DNA of 64,000 nt from Comamonadaceae bacterium. Lineage in GTDB: Bacteria > Pseudomonadota > Gammaproteobacteria > Burkholderiales > Burkholderiaceae_C. Made by a program: the position numbers and the translations under genes. How positions within the stretch are numbered: the stretch's first letter is position 1; each line of letters starts with the position of its first letter. Below, piece by piece: positions 55,573 to 64,000 of this stretch. The stretch is from the NCBI GenBank assembly GCA_027488255.1, contig JAIYBZ010000008.1, positions 1 to 64,000 of the forward strand, in the 5' to 3' direction. Under the pieces are notes generated by a model. That model did no database searches and was not told the origin of the DNA. It saw nothing but the letters and a program-made list of their open reading frames with translations.

Positions 55573-56741
55573 TTCTGAGCGCCTCCTGCGGAACGCTCAC
55601 TCGTGATCAACCAGCGTTGGTCTTGCCATTTCATCTCGATCACTTTGACGCTCGAGACTTTGAGTTTGTCGGATTGGTAGTTTTGCCGGTAGCGCAATTT
55701 GATGGTGTTTTTGTTCACCAACTTGGCATCGACTTGGGAGATTTGGATTTTGATTTGGCCCTTCGACAAGATGCGGTCTTGTCGGTCTTTTACCCATTCG
55801 GCGTGGGACTTGCCATCGTTGGGGGTAAAGCCGGGCACATAGGACTTGAGATAGCGGTCCATGTCCTTTTTCTCCCACGCTTGGGCCCACAGCTGCAACG
55901 CTTGTGTGGCCGCTTGAATCAACTCAGCTTCTTCTGTGTTGGCTGCGGGGGTCTTTTCAGCCCGGGTGTTGGATTTGTTTTCGCTGGCGCGCTCTTTCGC
56001 ATTGGGCGCAGCGGCAGGGGCTGCCGATGAAGCCGATGCAGCACCCGTATTGGCCGCAGCCACGGTGGTTCTCGGGGGCACTGGCTCGGCCGCTTTGCCC
56101 GCAGCTTCAGCCGGCGCCGCGCTGGGAGGCGTGGGCGCTGCGGTGGTGCCGGCAGCCGATCCGGAGGTGGGGGCGGTCGGTGCAGCTGGTGCAGGCGGTG
56201 CAGCGGCCACCACTTTGGGTGTGAATTGCGCCAAGCCATTGGTGGACACCACCAGGGACAGCTTGTTGTTTTTTGCGGGGTCCAACAACTGCAAAGCCGA
56301 GGCGTAGTTTTTCGACGCCAAATGTGTTTTCAGATTGTTGAGGTTGTTGTACATCAACTCCAAAGGCTGATTGGACTTGAGCGCTTGCTCCAGCGTGGCC
56401 TTTGCTTCGTTCAATTTGCCCTGCGCTGCGTAAATGGTGGCAATGTTGTTGCGGGCAGCCAGGTAATAGGGGGACGAGATCGGGATGATGGAGAAATGCG
56501 CAATGGCCGCATCGAATTGCTCACGCTTGAGTTGGATCAGCCCTTTGTGAAAGCTCAACTCAAACACATCGCCTTTGGCTTGTGAAAGACGCTTGAGTGT
56601 GTCGTTCAGTTGTTCGGCATTGTTGGTGCGCAAAGCCGACTCGATCTCGGCCATGCTGGGTGTGGAATTGGCATGCGCATGACCTGCCCATGCCCAAGAC
56701 AAGCACAGCGCCATCAAGCTGAAAGTACGAGGCGTTCTCAT
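55569..56741 (-). CDS. TPR-containing exported protein with C-terminal NTF2-like domain
   Basis: A 390-residue protein. The signal peptide ends near residue 25 (AGHAHANS). Then TPR-type helices (about 30-160; FDAAIAHFSIIPISSPYYLAARNNIATIYAAQGKLNEAKATLEQALK), an Ala/Pro-rich linker (about 180-270), and a C-terminal domain with GKSHAEWVKDRQDRILSKGQIKIQIS, as in the neighbouring protein. The start at 56741 is chosen because it shares TGATG with the mreB2 stop and follows GAGGA. It probably recruits partners in the periplasm; function is inferred. Confidence 0.8.
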   Translation of the reverse strand: MRTPRTFSLMALCLSWAWAGHAHANSTPSMAEIESALRTNNAEQLNDTLKRLSQAKGDVFELSFHKGLIQLKREQFDAAIAHFSIIPISSPYYLAARNNIATIYAAQGKLNEAKATLEQALKSNQPLELMYNNLNNLKTHLASKNYASALQLLDPAKNNKLSLVVSTNGLAQFTPKVVAAAPPAPAAPTAPTSGSAAGTTAAPTPPSAAPAEAAGKAAEPVPPRTTVAAANTGAASASSAAPAAAPNAKERASENKSNTRAEKTPAANTEEAELIQAATQALQLWAQAWEKKDMDRYLKSYVPGFTPNDGKSHAEWVKDRQDRILSKGQIKIQISQVDAKLVNKNTIKLRYRQNYQSDKLKVSSVKVIEMKWQDQRWLITSERSAGGAQK

Positions 56742-57820
56742 CATTCCTCTTCCGCCAAAATGGATTGGTATTTGGACATGTTTTCCAAAACCATGCTGCA
56801 ACCCTTGACGACACAGGTCAGTGGCTCATCCGCGATGCGAATGGGCAAGCCCGTTTGAGCCATCAAAAGTTTGTCCAGGTTCTTCAACAGTGCGCCTCCA
56901 CCGGTCATGACAATGCCCGTTTGAGCCAGGTCAGCAGCCAATTCTGCCGGGGTTTTTTCCAAGGCCAGTTTGAGCATGTCGCTGACTTGCGAAACAGGCT
57001 CTAAGAGGGCTTGGTAAATTTCTGTCGACGACAAGGTGACGCTGCGCGGCACGCCTTCTGGAAACTTTTGTCCACTGACCTCGATGGTGAAAGGCACCTC
57101 GTTGGGCAAGGCGTTGCCGGCTTCAATTTTGAGGCGTTCCGCGCTTCTCTCGCCAATCAACAGGCCATGCTGTCGGCGAATGTAGTTGATGATGCTTTCT
57201 TCAAAGTCGTCCCCTCCCATGCGCATGCCCGCTTGGTAGACCACGCCCCCCAAGGAGATGACCGCCAACTCGGTGGTGCCCCCGCCCATGTTGATCACCA
57301 TAGAGCCTTTGGCGTCAGAGATGGGCAACCCCGCGCCCAAAGCAGCGGCAATGGGCTCTTCAATCAGGTACACCTCGGTGGAGCCGGAGGACAAAGCGGC
57401 TTCGCGGATGGCGCGGCGCTCTACTTGCGTCGAGTCACCCGGCACACTGATGATGATGCGCGGTTGTGGCTTGAACATGCCCTTGGGCAAAGCCGTGTCA
57501 ATCAGGGCCTTGACCATCTGGGCGGTCATGGTGAAGTCGCCAATCACGCCTTTTTTGATGGGGCGCGCCGCCACGATGTTTTGCGGTTCACGGCCCAGCA
57601 TGGACTTGGCCTCGTGCCCCACGGCAATGACGGATTGACCTTCTTTACTCGAAGAGCGCACCGCCAGCACAGAAGGCTCGTTGACCACGATCCCCTGACC
57701 TTTGATCCAAATCAGCGTGTTGGATGTGCCGAGGTCAATGGCGAGATCTTTTTTTAAAAACTTTGTGATTAACAAATGGGGCCTGGAACGTGAAAAATCG
57801 GAGAGAGCCTTATTAGGCAA
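56741..57820 (-). CDS. Second MreB-like actin (MreB2)
   Basis: A 359-residue (or about 344-residue) MreB paralogue. [57 protein letters not shown] and VMTGGGALLKNLDKLL are clear actin motifs. The phosphate-2 motif is VINMGGGTTE instead of [10 protein letters not shown], so Asp is replaced by Asn. There is no in-frame ATG: the start is TTG at 57820, or TTG at 57775 (LLITKFLKKD), which would fit the family better. It heads an operon with TPR, NTF2-like and L,D-transpeptidase genes. Confidence 0.88.
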   Translation of the reverse strand: MPNKALSDFSRSRPHLLITKFLKKDLAIDLGTSNTLIWIKGQGIVVNEPSVLAVRSSSKEGQSVIAVGHEAKSMLGREPQNIVAARPIKKGVIGDFTMTAQMVKALIDTALPKGMFKPQPRIIISVPGDSTQVERRAIREAALSSGSTEVYLIEEPIAAALGAGLPISDAKGSMVINMGGGTTELAVISLGGVVYQAGMRMGGDDFEESIINYIRRQHGLLIGERSAERLKIEAGNALPNEVPFTIEVSGQKFPEGVPRSVTLSSTEIYQALLEPVSQVSDMLKLALEKTPAELAADLAQTGIVMTGGGALLKNLDKLLMAQTGLPIRIADEPLTCVVKGCSMVLENMSKYQSILAEEE

Positions 57821-57923
57821 CCCATGATTTTCTCATTTTTTGCGGTTGTTAACGCTTTTGTCGGGGCTGGGTTCCTAATTCGACTTCAGTTAAGCTTTGA
57901 CAAGTATTTTTCAAGGAGCGGCC

Positions 57924-58913
57924 ATGAGTGAGCCTTCTGCTTTTGGATTTGGCCAATTTGTTCCCGGTTTTGATTTCTTACAGAACTTGTCCAAAACTGC
58001 GGCACAAGGGGCGCCGGTCGCAGGTGCCATTCCCGGCATGGCCAGTTGGGTGGCTCCGACCCTCAGTGTCGAGGAATTGGACAAACGAATTCAAGAGTTG
58101 AAGGCGGTTCAATTTTGGTTGGACCAAAACGCCACCGCTCTCAAAGCCACCATCCAAGCGATGGAAGTGCAAAAAATGACTCTGTCCACCTTGCAGAGCA
58201 TGAACGTGAACATGTCGGACTTGGCCAAGGCCTTTACCGCCAAAGCCCCTGCAGCCGCTCCTGCAGCCGCTCCTGCAGCGGAGGCCCAGGCGGCCACAAA
58301 TCCGACGTCATCGATTTTCAGTGTCAAACCCGCATCTGAGCCCAGTTCGGCTGCGCAAGAAGATGGGGAAACAGACGCCGAAGAAGACAGCAAAGAAGAC
58401 GGCGAAGGCGGCGCAGCAAAAACTGCGGCTGAAACCGCAGCCAAATCCGCAGCCAAATCCGCAGATGAAGCCTCTTCGGGGTCGAGCGCAAAGTCCAAAG
58501 CCGATGCACCATCCTCAGCGGCGAGTGATAAGCCGGCAGTTGACCCGATGCAATGGTGGAGTGCATTGACGCAACAATTTCAAGGCATTGCCGCAGCGGC
58601 CATGAAAGACGTGGCAGGCGAAGCCATGAAGGCCAGCAAAGCGGCGCAACAAGCCGCGACTGCGGGTGCGCAAGGTGCTGCGACGGGAAGATCCAAAGTG
58701 TCTGCCAAAGGGACCGCCAAAGGGAACGCCAAAGCCGCTGCCAAATCACCCGCCAAAACAGCCGCAAAAACAGCTGCAAAAACCGCCACAGCCTCGACTG
58801 CTAAACCCGTGAAAAAAATCAGCGCCCCAAAAGGGGCCAAACGGAGCCAAGCCGCAGCCAGAACAACGTCGCGAGCTGCGCGCCCAGCCGCGCAAAAACG
58901 CGTCCCCTCATGA
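57924..58913 (+). CDS. phaM: PhaM family polyhydroxybutyrate granule regulator
   Basis: A 329-residue protein. The N-terminal FGQFVPGFDFLQNLSKT and WVAPTLSVEELDKRIQELKAVQFWLDQNATALKATIQAMEVQKMTL match PhaM of Ralstonia, which binds PHB synthase and DNA. The middle is acidic. The C-terminus (about 250-329) is Lys/Ala-rich with AKTAAKTAAKT and other repeats, like a histone H1 tail, which would bind DNA. AAGGAG before the ATG at 57924 marks the start. It shares ATGA with the next gene. Confidence 0.88.
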   Translation: MSEPSAFGFGQFVPGFDFLQNLSKTAAQGAPVAGAIPGMASWVAPTLSVEELDKRIQELKAVQFWLDQNATALKATIQAMEVQKMTLSTLQSMNVNMSDLAKAFTAKAPAAAPAAAPAAEAQAATNPTSSIFSVKPASEPSSAAQEDGETDAEEDSKEDGEGGAAKTAAETAAKSAAKSADEASSGSSAKSKADAPSSAASDKPAVDPMQWWSALTQQFQGIAAAAMKDVAGEAMKASKAAQQAATAGAQGAATGRSKVSAKGTAKGNAKAAAKSPAKTAAKTAAKTATASTAKPVKKISAPKGAKRSQAAARTTSRAARPAAQKRVPS

Positions 58914-60151
58914 AGCTTTTTCCCTACGGCCACGCCACCCATCCGCAATGGCGCATGGCGGCTGGTTTGGTGCTGGCCCAAGTGCGGGCTCAAATGGGCT
59001 TGGCCGACCACGCTCACGCGCCCCGACTGGCCTTGCTGTACATCACAGACCATTACGCAGCGCAGGCACAGGCCATCCTGGACCACTTGCGCCAAGAGTT
59101 GCCCTCGGTGACCGATTGGTCTGGCACCGTTGGCATTGGTGTCGCGGTCAACAACGCGGAGTACTTTGACGAACCGGCCATGGCGCTCATGCTCTGCGAT
59201 GTGCCTGCTGAGCATTACCGCGTGTTTTCTGGGCTGGCGCCTTTTCCGGCGCAGGGCTTCGCCGATGTGGCCTTGGTGCATGCCGACCCGGCGACGCCAG
59301 AGCTGGCGGAATTGATCCATGAGATGGCCGGTCGGACCGCACAGGGCTATGTGTTTGGGGGCTTGGCCGCCAGCCGATCACGACATCCCCAGTTTGCGGT
59401 CACGGCCGAACAAAGTCTGGCCGATGGCGGTGTCTTAGAAGGCGGCTTGAGTGGCGTGGCCTTTTCGTCTGCGGTGGGCTTGTTGTCTCGTGTCACGCAA
59501 GGGTGCCAACCTGTTGCCAAAGAGCGCGAAATCACCGAGGCAGACCGGCATGTGGTGCTCAAGCTCGATGGCGAACCGGCCTTGGATGTGCTGCTCGACG
59601 ATTTGAAGATTTCTTTGGGCGATCCCCAAGCGGCTATACCCGTGGTGCGCGCCACCTTGGTGGGCCTGAGTCCGGTGGGCCAAAGCGGGGTGGGGCGCAC
59701 TGGTCATTTGGGCAACGATGTGCGCGTGCGGCACATCGTGGGGCTGGACCCTCTGCGCCAAGGTGTGGCGGTGGCCGAGCACCTGGAGCCGGGCATGCGC
59801 CTTTCGTTTTGTCGGCGTGACAAGCAAGCCGCGCGCGCAGACTTGGTGCGGGTGTGCGCTGAAATCCGCGAAGAGTTAGAGCCCGAGATGCTGTCTATTG
59901 AAGCCATCAATGCATGGAGCGATGACCCGGTGGCCAATCTGCCGCCGCCCGGCAAACGCATGGTGGGTGCGGTGTACATCAGTTGCACAGGGCGCGGCGG
60001 CCCTCACTTTGGCGGCCCCAGCGCTGAAATGCAAATCATTCGGCACGCGCTCGGTGATGTGCCCCTGGTGGGATTTTTTGCGGCCGGTGAAGTGGCCCAC
60101 AACCAGTTGTACGGCTACACCGGGGTGTTGACGGTGTTCACCGCCAATTGA
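58910..60151 (+). CDS. FIST domain protein
   Basis: A 413-residue protein with the FIST_N region (about 30-200; GTVGIGVAVNNAEYFDEPAMALMLCDVP) and FIST_C region (about 240-400), ending CTGRGGPHFGGPSAEM and DVPLVGFFAAGEVAHNQLYGYTGVLTVF. FIST domains are thought to sense small ligands such as amino acids and are met in signalling proteins. No membrane segment is seen. It starts in an ATGA overlap with phaM, so the two are made together. Ligand and role are unknown. Confidence 0.85.
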   Translation: MKLFPYGHATHPQWRMAAGLVLAQVRAQMGLADHAHAPRLALLYITDHYAAQAQAILDHLRQELPSVTDWSGTVGIGVAVNNAEYFDEPAMALMLCDVPAEHYRVFSGLAPFPAQGFADVALVHADPATPELAELIHEMAGRTAQGYVFGGLAASRSRHPQFAVTAEQSLADGGVLEGGLSGVAFSSAVGLLSRVTQGCQPVAKEREITEADRHVVLKLDGEPALDVLLDDLKISLGDPQAAIPVVRATLVGLSPVGQSGVGRTGHLGNDVRVRHIVGLDPLRQGVAVAEHLEPGMRLSFCRRDKQAARADLVRVCAEIREELEPEMLSIEAINAWSDDPVANLPPPGKRMVGAVYISCTGRGGPHFGGPSAEMQIIRHALGDVPLVGFFAAGEVAHNQLYGYTGVLTVFTAN

Positions 60152-61402
<1,251 letters not shown>

Positions 61403-62488
61403 TCAGCGTGGGGGTGATCGGGTCAGCAGCATGGCATCGCCATAGCTGAAAAACCGATAAGTGTGGGCAATCGCATGGCGGTACAAGGCCATGATGTGCT
61501 CGTAGCCTGCCAAGGCGCTGACCAACATCATCAACGTGCTTTTGGGCAAGTGAAAGTTGGTGATCAGTCGGTCCACCACTTTGAACTCAAATCCTGGCGT
61601 AATAAAAATTTGTGTGTCGCCACTCGTTTGGCCCGACAAGGCCCAAGACTCCAGGGTGCGAACTGTGGTGGTGCCCACCGCCACCACTTGGCCGCCGCGG
61701 GCGTGGCACGCAGCAATCGCTTGCTGGGTGGCCTCGGGCACTTCGTACCATTCGCTGTGCATGGTGTGCTCGGCAATGTTTTCGGTTTTGACGGGTTGGA
61801 ATGTGCCCGCCCCCACATGCAGCGTCACACTGGCGCGTTGCACGCCGCGGGCTTCAAGCGCTGCCAGCAGGGCTTCATCAAAGTGCAGGGCCGCTGTGGG
61901 CGCTGCCACCGCACCGGGGGCGCGCGCAAACACGGTTTGGTAACGCTGGGCATCTTCTGCGCTGTCGGCATGTTCGCCACTGCCACCCGGACGTTCAATA
62001 TAGGGCGGCAGGGGAACGACCCCGTGTTTTTCCATCAGGGCGTGGGGCTCATCGCTCAATTGCAAATGAAACAGAGGGCCATTTTCGTCAGGCCAGCGAC
62101 CCAGCAGCACGGCATCAAAACCGCCTTGCTGTGCGCCACCTGCCAAAAGCATCTTGCCGCCCACCAACGGTTTTTTGCTGACCTTCATGTGCACCACCAC
62201 CTGGTGGTTCGGCAACACCCGTTCGATCAGCAACTCGAGTTTGCCGCCAGTGGCCTTTTCGCCAAAAATGCGCGCCTTGATCACTTTGGTGTCGTTGAAC
62301 ACCAACAAGTCACCCGGACTCAAGAGTTGGGGCAGTTCGCGAAAAATGCGATCCACCCCAAGCGCGCCCGAGCCATCGAGCAAGCGAGAGCCACTGCGTT
62401 CGGCAGCGGGGTGTTGTGCAATCAGTTCGGGGGGGAGCTCAAAGTCGAAATCGCTGAGCGTGAAAGAGCGGGGGGCAGAGAGGGTCAT
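61403..62488 (-). CDS. queA: S-adenosylmethionine:tRNA ribosyltransferase-isomerase
   Basis: A 361-residue enzyme that turns preQ1-tRNA into epoxyqueuosine-t[25 protein letters not shown] at the start, [43 protein letters not shown] and [15 protein letters not shown] are diagnostic. The tgt gene follows after 78 bases, so queA-tgt is an operon for queuosine. It is divergent from recG. Confidence 0.97.
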   Translation of the reverse strand: MTLSAPRSFTLSDFDFELPPELIAQHPAAERSGSRLLDGSGALGVDRIFRELPQLLSPGDLLVFNDTKVIKARIFGEKATGGKLELLIERVLPNHQVVVHMKVSKKPLVGGKMLLAGGAQQGGFDAVLLGRWPDENGPLFHLQLSDEPHALMEKHGVVPLPPYIERPGGSGEHADSAEDAQRYQTVFARAPGAVAAPTAALHFDEALLAALEARGVQRASVTLHVGAGTFQPVKTENIAEHTMHSEWYEVPEATQQAIAACHARGGQVVAVGTTTVRTLESWALSGQTSGDTQIFITPGFEFKVVDRLITNFHLPKSTLMMLVSALAGYEHIMALYRHAIAHTYRFFSYGDAMLLTRSPPR

Positions 62489-62595
62489 GGTGCAGGGCTT
62501 GACAGGCCCGAACAGTGTGAAAAAGCAGATTTTGCCTGAAGGAGAAGTTCACGGGCGGCGCCGCCAAGTGGCGGCTCTGACGGCACAATGCGGGC

Positions 62596-64000
62596 ATGCC
62601 TGCGAAGACCCCTGTCAAAACCGCTCAGTCGCTCAGCGCACCGCAAAAAGCGCTGATCAAATTGGGCTTGGTGCGCGACATTGATTTGGCCCTGCATTTG
62701 CCGCTGCGTTACGAGGACGAAACCCGCATTGTTCAGCTCCGCGATGCCCGGGAAGGGGATGTGGTGCAAATCGAAGCCACTGTCACTTCTTGCGAGGTCA
62801 CGATGCGGCCCCGCCGGCAGTTGCTGGTGACCGTGGACGATGGCACCGACACCTGTGTGCTGCGGTTCTTTAGTTTTTACCCTTCGCAACAAAAAGCCTT
62901 GGCAGTGGGCAGCCGCATTCGTGTCCGGGGTGAAGTGAAAGGGGGGTTCATGGGCTTGACCATGATGCACCCCAGTTTCAAACCGGCGGGAGGGGTTTTG
63001 GCCGAAGCCTTGACCCCCGTTTACTCAACCGTCGCGGGGCTGGCGCAGTCGTATTTGCGGCGGGCCGTCATCACCGGTTTGAGCCATGCCGATCTGAGTG
63101 AGACCTTGCCCCCGACAACAGAGTGGCCCGACCCGCGTGGGGCTTGGTCTTTGCTGGACGCGCTGCAGTTTTTGCATCACCCCACGCCCGATGTGTCCTT
63201 GGCTGCGTTGGAGGATCGATCTCATCCGGCCTGGGTTCGGCTGAAATGTGAGGAACTGCTGGCGCAGCAGTTGTCTCAGCTCACGGCCAAGCGAGAGCGC
63301 GATTTGCTGCGCGCGCCGTCCTTGAAGTGCCAAGCCCATGGCCTGCATGGTCGACTGCTCGAGGCCTTGCCTTTTGGCCTGACCTCAGCGCAGCAGCGGG
63401 TAGGACAAGAAATCGCGCAAGACTTGGCCCGCCAAGTGCCCATGCACCGTTTGTTGCAGGGCGATGTGGGCGCTGGCAAGACGGTGGTGGCGGCCTTGGC
63501 GGCGATGGTGGCCGTTGATGCCGGATGGCAATGCGCGCTGATGGCCCCTACCGAGATTTTGGCCACTCAGCACTTCGCCAAGTTGGTCAGTTGGTTGGAG
63601 CCACTGGGCGTCAAGGTGGCTTGGCTGATTGGCAGTCAAAAGAAAAAAGAGCGAGCCGCCATGCTGGCCATGGTGGAGTCGGGCGAGGCGGCGCTGGTGG
63701 TCGGCACGCACGCGGTGATTCAAGAGCATGTGAAGTTCAAAAATCTGGCGCTGGCCGTGATTGATGAGCAACACCGATTTGGTGTGGCTCAGCGCTTGGC
63801 ATTGCGCAGCAAAATGCACGCCGAGGGCATGGAGCCCCACATGTTGATGATGACGGCCACCCCCATTCCTCGTACCTTGGCCATGAGCTACTACGCCGAC
63901 CTGGATGTGTCGGTGATCGACGAATTGCCCCCAGGGCGCACCCCCATCGTGACGCGCTTGGTGTCTGACCACCGTCGCCACGAGGTGGTCGAGCGGATTG
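62596..64000 (+). CDS. recG: ATP-dependent DNA helicase RecG (partial, 5' part)
   Basis: Reads from ATG 62596 off the right edge: 468 codons of an expected 690-700. RecG reverses stalled replication forks. The N-terminal wedge domain (ALIKLGLVRDIDLALHLPLRYEDETRI, VTSCEVTMRPRRQLLVTVDDGTDTCVLRFF) is followed by Walker A GDVGAGKT at 289-296, MAPTEILATQH, IDEQHRFGVAQR and MMTATPIPRTLAMSYYADLDVSVIDELPPGR. The start at 62596 is in frame with all motifs. The last third of the helicase core is outside the window. Confidence 0.96.
   Translation, partial: MPAKTPVKTAQSLSAPQKALIKLGLVRDIDLALHLPLRYEDETRIVQLRDAREGDVVQIEATVTSCEVTMRPRRQLLVTVDDGTDTCVLRFFSFYPSQQKALAVGSRIRVRGEVKGGFMGLTMMHPSFKPAGGVLAEALTPVYSTVAGLAQSYLRRAVITGLSHADLSETLPPTTEWPDPRGAWSLLDALQFLHHPTPDVSLAALEDRSHPAWVRLKCEELLAQQLSQLTAKRERDLLRAPSLKCQAHGLHGRLLEALPFGLTSAQQRVGQEIAQDLARQVPMHRLLQGDVGAGKTVVAALAAMVAVDAGWQCALMAPTEILATQHFAKLVSWLEPLGVKVAWLIGSQKKKERAAMLAMVESGEAALVVGTHAVIQEHVKFKNLALAVIDEQHRFGVAQRLALRSKMHAEGMEPHMLMMTATPIPRTLAMSYYADLDVSVIDELPPGRTPIVTRLVSDHRRHEVVERI

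Noticed and set aside
57897..57902. TTGACA as a -35 box for phaM
   Set aside because: It is only 22 bases before the start codon, so no -10 box and leader can fit.

Overview
The window looks like chromosomal DNA of a betaproteobacterium of the order Burkholderiales, most likely a Comamonadaceae member of the Limnohabitans/Rhodoferax/Curvibacter type. Reasons: moderately GC-rich coding DNA, a DUF3567 protein, a PhaM-type polyhydroxybutyrate granule regulator, the gatCAB/mreBCD/mrdA block, and protein sequences with a beta-proteobacterial character. This is inference from gene content; no 16S rRNA or tRNA gene is present. Gene density is high and no intergenic gap exceeds about 210 bases.

Layout. 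1-7.6 kb: a decayed vgrG fragment, then housekeeping genes (metallo-beta-lactamase hydrolase, M48 peptidase, AmpG-like permease, ilvE, radA, nitronate monooxygenase). 7.7-17.2 kb: a co-directional homoprotocatechuate meta-cleavage operon hpaR-G1-G2-E-D-F-H-I, with a perfect palindrome at the hpaR start and three appended genes (class II aldolase, ketopantoate-reductase-like, EamA transporter). 17.2-19.8 kb: rsmI, yraN, a SIS protein and dolP, an envelope/replication cluster known from E. coli. 19.8-35.8 kb: catabolic genes, including a MarR / flavin hydroxylase / DUF2783 / VOC / fumarylacetoacetase cluster with two matched operators, glcD, purU, an omega-amino-acid transaminase, and an IclR / FAH-family pair. 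35.8-43.8 kb: gatCAB and, divergently, mreBCD-mrdA. 43.8-48.4 kb: MarC, VOC, GST, a BLUF blue-light sensor and a copper-handling cluster (DUF2946, YcnI, PCuAC, and a protein with a 12-fold Gly-Ala-His tail). 48.5-53.7 kb: sulfate/thiosulfate uptake genes (sbp, cysP-like, cysT, cysW, cysA). 53.7-57.8 kb: a four-gene, fully overlapping operon with a second MreB. 57.9-64 kb: phaM with a coupled FIST gene, tgt, queA and the 5' part of recG.

How the genes fit together. The hpa genes convert 3,4-dihydroxyphenylacetate to succinic semialdehyde and pyruvate; the upstream hydroxylase hpaBC is not in the window. Five members of the fumarylacetoacetate hydrolase superfamily lie within 27 kb, which suggests a concentration of aromatic ring-cleavage functions. 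The two cell-shape loci (mreBCD-mrdA and the second MreB operon) are 13 kb apart. The copper cluster is periplasmic throughout.

The best candidate for an under-described system is the mreB2 / TPR / NTF2-like / L,D-transpeptidase operon at 53.7-57.8 kb. All its starts and stops overlap, it uses a non-ATG start for MreB2, MreB2 has an Asp-to-Asn change in the nucleotide-binding motif, and two successive proteins share a GKSHxEWVK-type domain. The flavin hydroxylase / DUF2783 / VOC / fumarylacetoacetase cluster and the phaM-FIST pair are the next most interesting.
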